Of a stretch of 64,000 bases of DNA, positions 48,566-57,851 are shown piece after piece (within the stretch, counting starts at the first letter, position 1; every line of letters starts with the position of its first letter). This stretch comes from Planctomycetota bacterium (lineage in GTDB: Bacteria; Planctomycetota; B15-G4; SIAN01): NCBI GenBank assembly GCA_028289345.1, contig JANQQL010000036.1:1-64000 (forward strand), in the 5' to 3' direction. The translations under genes were made by a program, and so were the position numbers. Under the pieces are notes generated by a model. That model was not told the origin of the DNA. It saw only the letters and a program-made list of their open reading frames with translations, and ran no database searches.

Positions 48566-51500
48566 CAGTGCTCTTGATGGCGCTCCACGACTCGTTGTCC
48601 GCCGAATTCCACTCCCACTACCGACAACACCGGCGCGGACTTCCAACCATTGACGCTCATGTCCTCGGGATCCAGCGCGCCGGGCTCGTAACGAGTGAAG
48701 AACCGCAATCGCAGCAGGTCGCCGGCTCGACCGAGTCGGTGGGAGCGAACGGCGTCGTTCGACTCGTCGAAGAAAAACAGGTCCGGGTCGCTCTGCGGAT
48801 CACCATGAAAGCCCCCGCGACCCATCACCCGAGCTTGCATGACCAGATCGACACTCGGGATGGTGTTGTTCAACTCACCCCACGTCACGGACTCGAACCA
48901 GCCACGGCGAGCCGGAACCGAGAGTTCCAGAAAACCCAGTTCCGGAATGTCAATCCCTGGTGCGTACCAATCGGGGTACCGATGCGGCATCCAATAGACC
49001 AACGAATCCGCGGGATGATCCTGAGGGTTGGTGCCATAGCGACCTCGAAACACTCCAAACCTCTGGTCGCGCCGATCATCGCCGTCATGAAACGCGGAAG
49101 GCACCCGCAACGTGCCATTGGTCACGCCCTCCACGTGGGTGTAACCGATGACCTCGTCCCCGACATTCACGAACCCCTGTCGAGGGAAACCGGTGACGTT
49201 CTGCAACGGCAGCTCGGCATCCTCGGGAGAGACCCCGGCGGCCAACCGGCTGACCACGAACCACGGCAGCAGCATCAGCGGCTCGTTCCGATGGTGAAAT
49301 CCGGGACGCGAGCCGAGAACCCCACGGCCCTCGTCGGCGATCTGGAGATCGGCATTGTCGTGTCCCAGACAAGCAATCACTTCGTCCCCCATCTGCACGA
49401 GAAACCCGTCCTGGGGCAACCGGTTCAACAAGTCGAATCCTTCGAGCAAATCCTCGTGCACCGCCCCATCGGGCAACAACAGCGAGTCCGGATGGACGGT
49501 CAGAGCTCCCTCCTCCGCTGGTTCGATCTGTTCATCCAACATCAGCATTCCGGTCAGCCAAGCCGGGTCGGGATCGACATCGCTGAAGACCCGCAGCTCG
49601 TCGACTTTTCCCGCCCCCGCGGAGAGCTCTCCCTCGCTGCCAAGCTGGAAGCGATCCGCCCGTACCGGCATCTCGCCACTCGGATACTTCGCAATGCGAT
49701 GCACATTGCGAACCTCGGCTCGCCGGGCAATGACATCCGCGAGTTCGTCCAGCGGATCGTCGGCGTCTCCTTGCCGGGGTTCCCCCAGGATGGGACTTCG
49801 GCCCAAGTTGATCGCTCCGGGCGCTGCTCGCAAGGCCACGTGGCTGAACGCTCCCCATGCTTCGGCACCCGGCTCGGACCAGGCGTAGTTGATGAACTCG
49901 AAACCCAACGAGTCTTCGGCTCCACCTTGAAGGAAGTGCACGAGGTCGTGGCGTCCGGGCTTCGGCTGACGTCGGCCAAATCCCCGGCGATACACGCGAA
50001 ACACCGGCAGCACCTGGGACCCCGAGTCGTGACGACAGTTGTAGGTTCCCAGCACTCCGCGGAATCCCAGCATTCGAGAGAAGCCGGGTTCCAACCCTTC
50101 CGCGTTGAGGGTCCGACTTTCGAGTTCCGGATCGATCACGACCGAAGGATCGGCAAACCCCAATCCCCACTCGAGAATCCGCGGAACCGATCGGCCGCTC
50201 ACGGCCGAAGTGACCGGCGCGTGCAAGTAAGTCTCCACGGTTCGAAAGCGATCGTCGTTGGCGCGCAGGAAATCGCGACCCCGCCGCACGTCGTAGCGCA
50301 CCCATTCCGTCGAGTTCGCTTCCTGATCCGCGGCGGAGTAGTCCTGGCCGATCTGGAGCATCTCCGGAGCAACGAACTGGTCGTCTCCCGGAGCGTTGTT
50401 TGCGCGAACGCTGATGGGCACGACCACCAGAGGCATGTGTCGGAAGTCTGGATCGAAACGGCCCGCCTGGGGAAGGGTCAAGTGGGTTCGATTCACCAGG
50501 TAAGGTTGCAAGCGGGGGACACTCGAAAGCTCCGACAAAGAGCCGCCCCGTTCCACGTTGAGCAAGCGGTCGGGCGGCTGAAAGCTCCCGTAGCGGACGA
50601 TCTCCGCGCCGCCGAGGGGCGGACAACCGCCGCCGACCGACGGGCTTCCACCGACGACACACAATCCCGAAGCCGGACGAGCAATCTGATCATCGTCACG
50701 AACCGTCACCCCGGTGGTCGTGTTGTTGTTCGACGCCGGATTCCAACCAATCAGCAGCAGGTATCCGCCGCTGCGCTGCAACCCTTCGTTCGGATCGGGA
50801 CGTTGCCCGGTCAGCTCGCGAATTCGCCAATCCCCCGCGTCCCCGGCGGCGTACCCCTCGCCCACCACGAACGCCGGTGCCGCCGGGTGCTTGACGGTGA
50901 TGGTGCTCGGCGCGTCCTCGGGGTCCACCGTGTAGATGTGGAACCGGGGAAGCTCTCCGTTCAAGGTCAGATCGAATTCGTTGATGTTGTCCGAGGCAAT
51001 TGGAGTGGAGTACCCGTAGAGCTCCACGCCGGTCGTCTCTGGATGAGAAAGCGCGTTGGAACCAAACGGCAAGGTGCCGCGTCGACCTCGGCCGCCGAAC
51101 AACCGACCATCTTGCGCCGCATCCGCGAGCTGGAACGTTCCCTCGTTGAACGACACGTACTCGACCAGCTCCGCACCAATGCGAACGACCCCATTGTTGG
51201 CCGGAAAACTTCCGGCGCCGGCCACTGCGAACGTCCCGTCCTGGGGCAACTGACCGTTGACCGGAGCCACTGATGGTAGGGCCGTTGGCAGTCGGCCGTA
51301 CCCATCTCGCACGCCTCGGGCGCGATGGTCCACAAACAAGGACATCTGACTGGGACGGCTGCCGCGGCAAAACGCCGTGAGGTGATACCAAGTGTCTGGC
51401 TCCAAGCCCCCGTGGTCCGCAAAGTCGTAGCGCACAGTACTCGTTGTGGGGACCAGGCTTTGGCTGTCCCGTTGGAAGGGAAGCGAAGAGCCAACCGCAT

Positions 51501-53580
51501 CGTTCACGGTGAACTCCAGGCTTCCCCCTCTCAATTCGAGGACCACCCGGTTGAACTCCGCGTCCCCCGAAGAGATGTTCGCCAGCACACCGTCTTGGGG
51601 ATCCTCTCCGGGATTCCACCACATGGAGAATCCAAACGGTTTCAGATACCCCTCGAGGAACGGGTCATCCTGGTTGGCCAGGGTCAGGAACAAGTCTTGG
51701 GTTCCCGCGGGATTGGCGCCTTGCACGGCACCGGCAACCGGAAAAGGCGGCGGAGGGCCGTCGTTCAGCGGCCAACCATCGACATCCGCACTGACCAACG
51801 GACCTCGGTCGAAACTGATGGTCAGGTCGGAGATGGATTGGCGTCGAGCATCGGGATCGTTCTGTCGATCCGCCGGCGTGAAAGCGGCTCCCGTCAAAAC
51901 ACCGGGAGCCAAGCGAGCTCCCGCGTTCGCCGTGGACTCCGCCGCGAACCGATCGAGGTCCAGAACGCATTCACTCACCGTACGCCCGGGCGGGTCTTCG
52001 AACGGAGCCCCGGGGGCAAACAGGTGCAGGTTTTCTGGGAACGTCGTCCAACCCCGCGCACGCCTGGTCAAGCGCCACGATTCCTCGAAGTCTCGTTGGG
52101 TCTGCCACAAGAGCGAGTTGCGACCAATGGCGGCCGGAAGGTCCACCAACTGGGTCACGAAGTGGCGCGCTTTCTCGCGACCCGAAAGAGGAAAATTCAG
52201 ACTCACGGATGTCGTCACTTCGAACAATCCGGAGGCGTCGTAGCGAAAAGGAAGAGTGCCCCGGATGAAGGAATCTCCCGCATGGTGGGCGTTGCGAAAG
52301 ATTGCCTGGCGAACGGTGGCCGGCAAGCCCGAATCGTCTTCCCAGTACTCCAGCAGGGCGTCCAAATCACGCAAACCATCCAGGGGGCGCGCCGCCACCA
52401 AACGCTCCGCCCAAGCCCTCGCTTCTCCCTCATCCAGCGCGAACTCCGAGCTCGGCCCGGGAAGCCCCTCCCACAGCAACGCCAACAATTCGGGCTCGCA
52501 GGTATTCACATGAATGGGCGCCCGGCGTTGCACCTCCACCACCGCTTGGTGACCACTCACGCTAAAGGGGAACACCTCGTCCACCGTCACCACGAATTCG
52601 CGGTCGACGGCGCGACTCGAAACGACCACGCTGAACGCTTCGCTCGACGGGGTTCGTAACCGAAGGATGTCTCCACTGCCGAAGTAGATACCGTTGCTGA
52701 CTCGCAACTCACGAGTCTCCCCGGCGATGACGTCGCTCAAAAGGCGCTGAGGATTGACCCAGCGGTGTCGCTTTTGTTCCGCGGAGGAAACCCGAAAGTG
52801 GCGCTGCAATCGCTGCCGGTGAATCCTGTCGAGTCCGCCCACCGCATCCTTGGCGAGGGCCGGAGCGGACAGCGCTTGTTCGACGGTTTCGTAGGCATCG
52901 CCCTGGGAATCCCCCCATCGATGGAAGGCGGTGGCCACCAGGTACCCGCGGAAGTCGAGGACCTCCTCCCCGGCCGGAAAGGACCGGGCCTGCTCCGGAA
53001 GAACTCCGGCATCCCACACTCCCGGCACCAACGCCGGTCGGATCAAGTCCGTCAAGACATGGCCGTCGCGGCGCCCGAAGTAGGCCACTTCTCCATTCAC
53101 CCAAACGAAGCCGCTTTTGCCGAACACGCTGCCATCTTCGACCACTAGCTGTTCCTCACCCGGAGCCACCGCTTTGGCCAGGCGCGACGACAGCCCGAGG
53201 CCGCGGGCGACGACGTGAACCGGAGCACCGTTCAAGTCGATTCTGCGGGAGTAGTCCTCCACATCTACGGTCCACAGCCGCCCTTTGGGTCCCCAGTTTC
53301 CAAACCCGTGATCTTGCGCAAGCTTGCGAGCATCGAGTTGGAACTCTTCGGGAGAATCGAACCAGGGAGACTCGTCGAGCGCCAACGCAGTGCGAGAAAG
53401 CTGCTCCGCGGCGAGGTCTTGGAGCAGATGGGCTTCGCGTTCGGCCTGTTCCCGATTCCAGCGGTACTCCGTCGATCGTCGTTCACCGCGCATGGCGACC
53501 GAGAACGGAATCGAAACCGCCAACAAGCAGGTGAGAACCGCCAGGACCAAAGGCAACGCCATGCCGCGGTTCGAGTTCAA
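48565..53580 (-). CDS. Giant GspK-like minor pseudopilin with LamG-like domains and repeats
   Basis: 1671 residues, against about 320 for usual GspK. TTG 53580 is preferred: GGGAG lies seven bases before it and TTGA overlaps the preceding stop (GTG 53613 is the alternative). The protein begins MNSNRG|MALPLVLAVLTCLL; Leu rather than Glu at +5 is normal for GspK. Counting from 53613: residues 40-490 contain the GspK core (APIHVNTCEPELLALLWEGL, then helix-hairpin segments); 640-775 look like a LamG sandwich (LKPFGFSMWWNPGEDP, DTWYHLTAFCRG, MSLFVDHRARG); 1225-1345 ends with KVDELRVFSD, a LamG-type ending. Repeated motifs occur at 154-222, 800-868, 999-1042, 1084-1208, 1399-1452 and 1469-1541. Exposed at a pseudopilus tip or on the surface, probably binding ligand. 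Confidence 0.85.
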   Translation of the reverse strand: MNSNRGMALPLVLAVLTCLLAVSIPFSVAMRGERRSTEYRWNREQAEREAHLLQDLAAEQLSRTALALDESPWFDSPEEFQLDARKLAQDHGFGNWGPKGRLWTVDVEDYSRRIDLNGAPVHVVARGLGLSSRLAKAVAPGEEQLVVEDGSVFGKSGFVWVNGEVAYFGRRDGHVLTDLIRPALVPGVWDAGVLPEQARSFPAGEEVLDFRGYLVATAFHRWGDSQGDAYETVEQALSAPALAKDAVGGLDRIHRQRLQRHFRVSSAEQKRHRWVNPQRLLSDVIAGETRELRVSNGIYFGSGDILRLRTPSSEAFSVVVSSRAVDREFVVTVDEVFPFSVSGHQAVVEVQRRAPIHVNTCEPELLALLWEGLPGPSSEFALDEGEARAWAERLVAARPLDGLRDLDALLEYWEDDSGLPATVRQAIFRNAHHAGDSFIRGTLPFRYDASGLFEVTTSVSLNFPLSGREKARHFVTQLVDLPAAIGRNSLLWQTQRDFEESWRLTRRARGWTTFPENLHLFAPGAPFEDPPGRTVSECVLDLDRFAAESTANAGARLAPGVLTGAAFTPADRQNDPDARRQSISDLTISFDRGPLVSADVDGWPLNDGPPPPFPVAGAVQGANPAGTQDLFLTLANQDDPFLEGYLKPFGFSMWWNPGEDPQDGVLANISSGDAEFNRVVLELRGGSLEFTVNDAVGSSLPFQRDSQSLVPTTSTVRYDFADHGGLEPDTWYHLTAFCRGSRPSQMSLFVDHRARGVRDGYGRLPTALPSVAPVNGQLPQDGTFAVAGAGSFPANNGVVRIGAELVEYVSFNEGTFQLADAAQDGRLFGGRGRRGTLPFGSNALSHPETTGVELYGYSTPIASDNINEFDLTLNGELPRFHIYTVDPEDAPSTITVKHPAAPAFVVGEGYAAGDAGDWRIRELTGQRPDPNEGLQRSGGYLLLIGWNPASNNNTTTGVTVRDDDQIARPASGLCVVGGSPSVGGGCPPLGGAEIVRYGSFQPPDRLLNVERGGSLSELSSVPRLQPYLVNRTHLTLPQAGRFDPDFRHMPLVVVPISVRANNAPGDDQFVAPEMLQIGQDYSAADQEANSTEWVRYDVRRGRDFLRANDDRFRTVETYLHAPVTSAVSGRSVPRILEWGLGFADPSVVIDPELESRTLNAEGLEPGFSRMLGFRGVLGTYNCRHDSGSQVLPVFRVYRRGFGRRQPKPGRHDLVHFLQGGAEDSLGFEFINYAWSEPGAEAWGAFSHVALRAAPGAINLGRSPILGEPRQGDADDPLDELADVIARRAEVRNVHRIAKYPSGEMPVRADRFQLGSEGELSAGAGKVDELRVFSDVDPDPAWLTGMLMLDEQIEPAEEGALTVHPDSLLLPDGAVHEDLLEGFDLLNRLPQDGFLVQMGDEVIACLGHDNADLQIADEGRGVLGSRPGFHHRNEPLMLLPWFVVSRLAAGVSPEDAELPLQNVTGFPRQGFVNVGDEVIGYTHVEGVTNGTLRVPSAFHDGDDRRDQRFGVFRGRYGTNPQDHPADSLVYWMPHRYPDWYAPGIDIPELGFLELSVPARRGWFESVTWGELNNTIPSVDLVMQARVMGRGGFHGDPQSDPDLFFFDESNDAVRSHRLGRAGDLLRLRFFTRYEPGALDPEDMSVNGWKSAPVLSVVGVEFGGQRVVERHQEH
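48991..53154 (-). repeat. Six dispersed copies of an IGdEvi-Y ... RGxxGT ... H protein repeat
   Basis: Copies are encoded at 52948-53154 (A), 51010-51216 (B), 50488-50619 (C), 49990-50364 (D), 49258-49419 (E) and 48991-49209 (F). The clearest are B (VVRIGAELVEYV, GRGRRGTLPFGSNALSHPET), E (FLVQMGDEVIACLG, RGVLGSRPGFHHRNEPLMLL) and F (FVNVGDEVIGYTHVEG, RGRYGTNPQDHPADSLVYW). A keeps WVNGEVAYFG, D keeps FRGVLGTYNCRHDSGSQV, and C keeps EIVRYGSF and ERGG. Similar GD-E-I-Y plus RG-GT patterns occur in phage structural proteins by memory. Confidence 0.6.
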
Positions 53581-54629
53581 TTCACGTCTCCCAGCAGGCC
53601 CACGCGAATCCACATCTCGGCACCAGCAACATCGGCCATCCCGAGTTCCACGGGAGCCGAGTGCTCCTGAGGATCCAGTTCCCCGCCCGGAGCAAATCGA
53701 ACCCGCCGAGCTTCGCTCAAGAGCACCATGTCGATCAGGGGCTCGGACGAGTCCCGCACGAAGCTACCGAACCGGACCTCGTCCACGACCGCGCTGAAGG
53801 GTTGACTCTCCCTCCCCACCATCAGAGGTGCTTGGGAGTCCGGCAACAAGCGGCCCGGCTCTTGCAACGATTTCGTCGCGACCGGAAAGTCGTTGGCCTC
53901 CAGGCGCAGAACGAAGCCGTCGAAGGTGAAGACGACCTTGGTCCACTCACCCGCAACGAGCACCGCCTCTTCGGTTTCCAACGATTCGATCACTGGACGG
54001 CCGCCGGCCTTGGATTGCAATCGAACCCGCGCCGAAAGTCGCCCTTCCGCATCGCAAGCCACCTGAAAGACCTCTCCCTTGCTGGCCAGCTGCCGCGGCC
54101 ACTGGCCACGCGGTTTCACCCAGATCTCAAAGCCGAGTCCCTCCTCGGATTCGAACGAGGAGTGCCTGCCGAAGCGAATCCACGAGGGCTCCTGATCGCT
54201 GAGCAGCAGCGCCTGGCCAATGACTCCCGGCTGGGTTTCTTCCCACCCGGTGACTTTTCCGTCCTCGGGAAATCCCACCGCCGAATCGTCCTCGAGATGC
54301 CACTGACCCACCACCTTCAACCCCAACGCACTGGCGACCGGCCAACGCTCTTCGGTCCCTGGCGTGATCACCATCCAAGCAGGGGCGCTTTCCCGTTGCG
54401 CAAAGGAACGGGCTCGCTGAATCCGATCGATGATTTGATTGCGGGCCAGCTCTCGGCGCGGCACGCTGCGCTGGACCACTCCCACGGAAACCCCCATGAC
54501 CAAACTGAGGATCCCGAGCACCACCAACAACTCGTAGAGAGTGAAACCCGCGGTGTTCCGGAGGTGCCCGGGTGCCTGGTGAGTCGCCTCAAAAGTTGCA
54601 GATGTCGTCATCGGTGCCGAACTCTTCAT
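53577..54629 (-). CDS. GspH-like pseudopilin fused to a LamG-like domain
   Basis: 350 residues. Start is ATG 54629, with ATG 54611 as alternative; both lie inside the preceding gene. Prepilin site HLRNTAG|FTLYELLVVLGIL with Glu at +5. Residues about 60-105 keep a short pseudopilin stem (ELARNQIIDRIQRARSFAQR). Residues about 110-290 look like a LamG/concanavalin-type sandwich: SWIRFGRHSSFESEEGLGFE, IWVKPRGQW, AGEWTKVVFTFDGFVLRLEA and PFSAVVDEVRFGSF. A beta-rich tail follows. A standard GspH is about 170 residues. The added domain suggests ligand binding by the pseudopilus itself. Confidence 0.87.
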   Translation of the reverse strand: MKSSAPMTTSATFEATHQAPGHLRNTAGFTLYELLVVLGILSLVMGVSVGVVQRSVPRRELARNQIIDRIQRARSFAQRESAPAWMVITPGTEERWPVASALGLKVVGQWHLEDDSAVGFPEDGKVTGWEETQPGVIGQALLLSDQEPSWIRFGRHSSFESEEGLGFEIWVKPRGQWPRQLASKGEVFQVACDAEGRLSARVRLQSKAGGRPVIESLETEEAVLVAGEWTKVVFTFDGFVLRLEANDFPVATKSLQEPGRLLPDSQAPLMVGRESQPFSAVVDEVRFGSFVRDSSEPLIDMVLLSEARRVRFAPGGELDPQEHSAPVELGMADVAGAEMWIRVGLLGDVN

Positions 54630-55218
54630 CCGGTCCTGCGGAGATCAATTGATAGGTGTCCGGATTGGCGTGAATGCCGGTGACCTCGGACGTGCGCGCA
54701 TCCACGAACCGATCGCCCAGGGGATCGCTCGCCGAGAATCGCACCACGGTGGATTCTCCATAGCTACGGTGGTGGAAGTAAGCGAAGGGCTGGCCCCAAC
54801 TGTCGGCGGATTCGAGAAGGAACGGTGACCCGGCCCGGTGAAAGGGAGTCGAGGTTTCGTCTTGGTCGGTGTTGCTGAGAGCACCATCGGACAGGAAGGA
54901 GCCGGTGGGATGGGCCTTCCCATGCAACGCCGCAACACACGCCTCGATGGCCTCGTTCCAATCGTTGTCTTTCTTGATGGAAAGAGCCGCCAAGCGGTCC
55001 GGAGGAAAGTCGCCGTGCTTCACCTCGAATCCGGTGATCAGCGTTTCGAGTTCCGCCATGATGGCGCGAGTCTCTGCAACACGCGCCTGCATCCGGTGAC
55101 GTCCGGCGGCATACACCCCCAAGGACATCAGCAGGCCGAGGATGGCAAGAACCGCCAGGACTTCCACCAAGGTGAAGCCTGCCGTGGGTGAGCGGCGAAT
55201 GGTCGAGGAGAGATTCAC
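54589..55218 (-). CDS. GspG-like major pseudopilin
   Basis: 209 residues. GTG 55218 overlaps the preceding stop by four bases (GTGA); the frame upstream is a shadow. Leader ends TAG|FTLVEVLAVLAILGLL with Glu at +5. The body has GspG features: YAAGRHRMQARVAETRAIMA, a DWNEAIEACVAALH helix, FLLESADSWGQPFAYFHH (the D.WG.P.Y motif) and the C-terminal SAGPDEEFGTDDDICNF, the calcium-site-like Asp/Gly ending of GspG. It should build the pseudopilus shaft. Confidence 0.9.
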   Translation of the reverse strand: MNLSSTIRRSPTAGFTLVEVLAVLAILGLLMSLGVYAAGRHRMQARVAETRAIMAELETLITGFEVKHGDFPPDRLAALSIKKDNDWNEAIEACVAALHGKAHPTGSFLSDGALSNTDQDETSTPFHRAGSPFLLESADSWGQPFAYFHHRSYGESTVVRFSASDPLGDRFVDARTSEVTGIHANPDTYQLISAGPDEEFGTDDDICNF

Positions 55219-57851
55219 AGCGGAAGAAACTCGATGATGCGAACGGAATGAAGGGCCGCGGAGACCGACTGCCCCGACGGAGCGGACACGAAGAACACGG
55301 CGCTGACTTGCCGGCGCCGATCTCCTCGCCACGGCTGCAGCTCGACCGCTTCGCCAATCGGGATGCCGTTCACGGCAAACTCGAACTCTCCCCGTCCTTT
55401 GGTCGGGCGCCGAATCGACAGTCGCACCGAGTCGGAAGAGACTCGTTCGCCTTCCCAAGGCGTCCACACCGCACCGGGATCATCCAGATGTTCCCGCTTC
55501 ATAGTCTCGACCGTCCCCTCCGCCCCGACGGCAAGGAACAGCCCGACTCTGGCTTGCGGAGCGCCGGTCCCAGTCCGCCAGTCGACCAAAGCAATTCCGA
55601 ATCGTCCTTGATGATCCGGTCCGGAACTCAAGTCCATTTCTAGCTCGAAGAACCGCGACACATCGACCGGTCGGGACAAGTAAGTGAGCTGCTGTTCTCC
55701 CGATCCGACCCGCTGATTGCCGACGAAGCGAAACTCTCCGGGGCGTACTTCGTGTCGAATGTCGTAGCGATCCTCGAGTCGCCAACCATTGCTGATTTGG
55801 TTCCAAGGAATCCGGTCGACCCACTCCTGCTTGGACTCGCGGTCGAGGATGTCGGCAAGGTGGACCCGAGCGTAGTCTTCTTCTTCCGCGGATCGTTCGC
55901 TCAAGTCGGTCAAGACCGACTGCAGTCGTCGTTGCGCTTCCGCGCTGTTCCCTTGGCGATATTGGCAGTACGCCGATGCCACGTAAGCGCCCGCCGAGGG
56001 CCTGACCGATTCCAAGAGGTCCAGAGCTTGGCGCCAGTCTCCCGCCATGGTGTGAGCGTGGGCGAGGAGCTCCCGAGTTTCGTCGCGCGGATCGTTGGCC
56101 AGAGACTCCGCAAGGTATCGAACCGCCTCCTCCGGCCGACGAGACTCCAGTTCCAAGAAACCCAGCTCGTTGAACAGTTCGGAGAAACCGGGGCCGTGTT
56201 GAAGTGCCTTCCGCAACACCTCGCGGGCTTCGTCCCACTCTCCCGCTTTGCGAAGCTGGCGCCCCAAGGAGTACAGCAGCGAACGGTCCTTCGGATCCAT
56301 GGCCACCGCCCTTCGCGAAGCCTCCAACGCCGCCGAAGCCCGGCCCGAGAGTTCGTGGACGAAGGCCATGGCGCCGTGGATGGCGGCACCGCGCAGCGGG
56401 TCGAGCCGCGCCACCGCCTGGAGATCCTGGTCCGCCTCGGCGTACTCGCCTCGCTGGGCATGGGCGAGCGCCTTGCCAAGCAGTGCAAGGCTGGAAGTGC
56501 GGGGAGAAACGGAAAGCTGCAGAGCTCGCAGGAAAGCCTCTCCTGCGGCGGAATCATTGCCCCGCGCATAGTGCAGACGGCCTTCCAACAAGAGGATCTC
56601 GGGATCGTCCTGGTAGACCTTCTGGATGCCTTCGAGTTCCCGCTCGGCCGGGTCCCAACGGGCCGCCCGCAACAGCGCATCGACCAACGCCAGCCGTGCT
56701 TCCCGGCGGTGCGCTGCGGTTTGCGACATCCGCTTGACCATCTCCAGATCGTTCAGTGCTGCGTCGGTCTGCTCGAGTTCCAGCCAGCAACGAGCCCGGA
56801 AAAGGCGAAGCTCACGACTCTCTGGGTGACGCTTGACCGCTTTCTGCAACAACTCCCGAGCATGATCCCGGGCGCCATACTTCCAAAACCAGCGCACTCG
56901 ACGCATGGCGAGTCCACCGCTTTCCACCCCCGCGCTTTCTGCATTTGCAAAGACATCGCGCTCGGCTTCGTAGTCTTGTAAGCCCCGGTGGCAATCCGCC
57001 AGCAACTCGTACAACCCCGGCTCCTTGGCATCGAGTTGCAAGTAGCGGGGAATCTCCTCTGCCACTCGCCGATAGGCAACCGGGTCTTGCGGTCCCTCGG
57101 TCATGGCTTCCTTCGCAAGGGCGACCAGGGTGGGAATGCTCCCGGCAGTTCTTCGGGATTCGGGGATCTCTCGGAGCTTCTGTTCCACCCGATTGGCCGG
57201 CGTGTCCGCAAAGTGGATCCCGTCCTTCAGAATGTTCTCCCGCGGAACGGTGGCTTCGATGTGGGAACTGGTGCGGTCCGGGTTCACATGGCGGAATTCC
57301 ACGTCCCGGGTGGGGTCGTCCAGCAGCGCAAACTTGTCGCGATTCTTGATGAACCCGTAGAGTGGTTCGCTCTGGGTTCGGACTTCCAGCCAGTCGTAGC
57401 GGCGCTGAAGAGCTTCCTGTTCGGTGAGGAACTCCTGCCCAGAGGGTTCCCGGTCCCGCGGCTCCTCGCTGGCGGTCGGCATGGCAAGAAAGTCGACCAC
57501 TTCCATCGAGCGGCGGCGAACCCCACGCCGCTCGACCAAAGGGCTGGGCGCCGGGAAGGGCGACAGAAACTGAGGCTCTCGCCGAGGAGGCAGCGGCAAG
57601 TCCACCGGCGGCAGCGGCGACCACTCGCGGGGTTCCGCGAACACTCGCGACGGAGCATCCAGCCAACCCTCGGCCAGCTCATGAGAGTCCGTCCTTCCCA
57701 CGACCAACGCCGCCACCTTGTCTTCGGCCAGTGGCTTTCCGCCTCGCGCCGTCATGGGTCGGTATGGATCCCGAGACGCAAAGAACCACCAGGCACCGAC
57801 AATGGCGACGGTGAACAAGAAGAACACTTGCTCTTTGGCGGCCTGGCGCAT
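55215..57851 (-). CDS. Membrane-anchored TPR protein with C-terminal beta-sandwich domain
   Basis: 878 residues from ATG 57851, which shares one base with the preceding stop (TGATG). One membrane helix at about 9-26 puts the rest outside the cytoplasm. A Pro/Arg-rich linker (about 75-135) follows. TPR repeats run from about 255 to 640 (EPGLYELLADCHRGLQDYEA, ALLRAARWDPAERELEGIQK, LGRQLRKAGEWDEAREVLRK, LGFLELESRRPEEAVRYLAE). The last 200 residues form a predicted jelly-roll of the concanavalin/DUF1080-like kind (SNGWRLEDRYDIRHEVRPGE, GRFGIALVDWRTGTG). Probably a periplasmic scaffold of the pseudopilus, at the place where GspC or PilP would be expected. Confidence 0.85.
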   Translation of the reverse strand: MRQAAKEQVFFLFTVAIVGAWWFFASRDPYRPMTARGGKPLAEDKVAALVVGRTDSHELAEGWLDAPSRVFAEPREWSPLPPVDLPLPPRREPQFLSPFPAPSPLVERRGVRRRSMEVVDFLAMPTASEEPRDREPSGQEFLTEQEALQRRYDWLEVRTQSEPLYGFIKNRDKFALLDDPTRDVEFRHVNPDRTSSHIEATVPRENILKDGIHFADTPANRVEQKLREIPESRRTAGSIPTLVALAKEAMTEGPQDPVAYRRVAEEIPRYLQLDAKEPGLYELLADCHRGLQDYEAERDVFANAESAGVESGGLAMRRVRWFWKYGARDHARELLQKAVKRHPESRELRLFRARCWLELEQTDAALNDLEMVKRMSQTAAHRREARLALVDALLRAARWDPAERELEGIQKVYQDDPEILLLEGRLHYARGNDSAAGEAFLRALQLSVSPRTSSLALLGKALAHAQRGEYAEADQDLQAVARLDPLRGAAIHGAMAFVHELSGRASAALEASRRAVAMDPKDRSLLYSLGRQLRKAGEWDEAREVLRKALQHGPGFSELFNELGFLELESRRPEEAVRYLAESLANDPRDETRELLAHAHTMAGDWRQALDLLESVRPSAGAYVASAYCQYRQGNSAEAQRRLQSVLTDLSERSAEEEDYARVHLADILDRESKQEWVDRIPWNQISNGWRLEDRYDIRHEVRPGEFRFVGNQRVGSGEQQLTYLSRPVDVSRFFELEMDLSSGPDHQGRFGIALVDWRTGTGAPQARVGLFLAVGAEGTVETMKREHLDDPGAVWTPWEGERVSSDSVRLSIRRPTKGRGEFEFAVNGIPIGEAVELQPWRGDRRRQVSAVFFVSAPSGQSVSAALHSVRIIEFLPL

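Noticed and set aside
48547..51273. 908-codon plus-strand frame opposite the giant K-like gene
   Set aside because: Antisense shadow in GC-rich coding DNA; no ribosome-binding site or domain.
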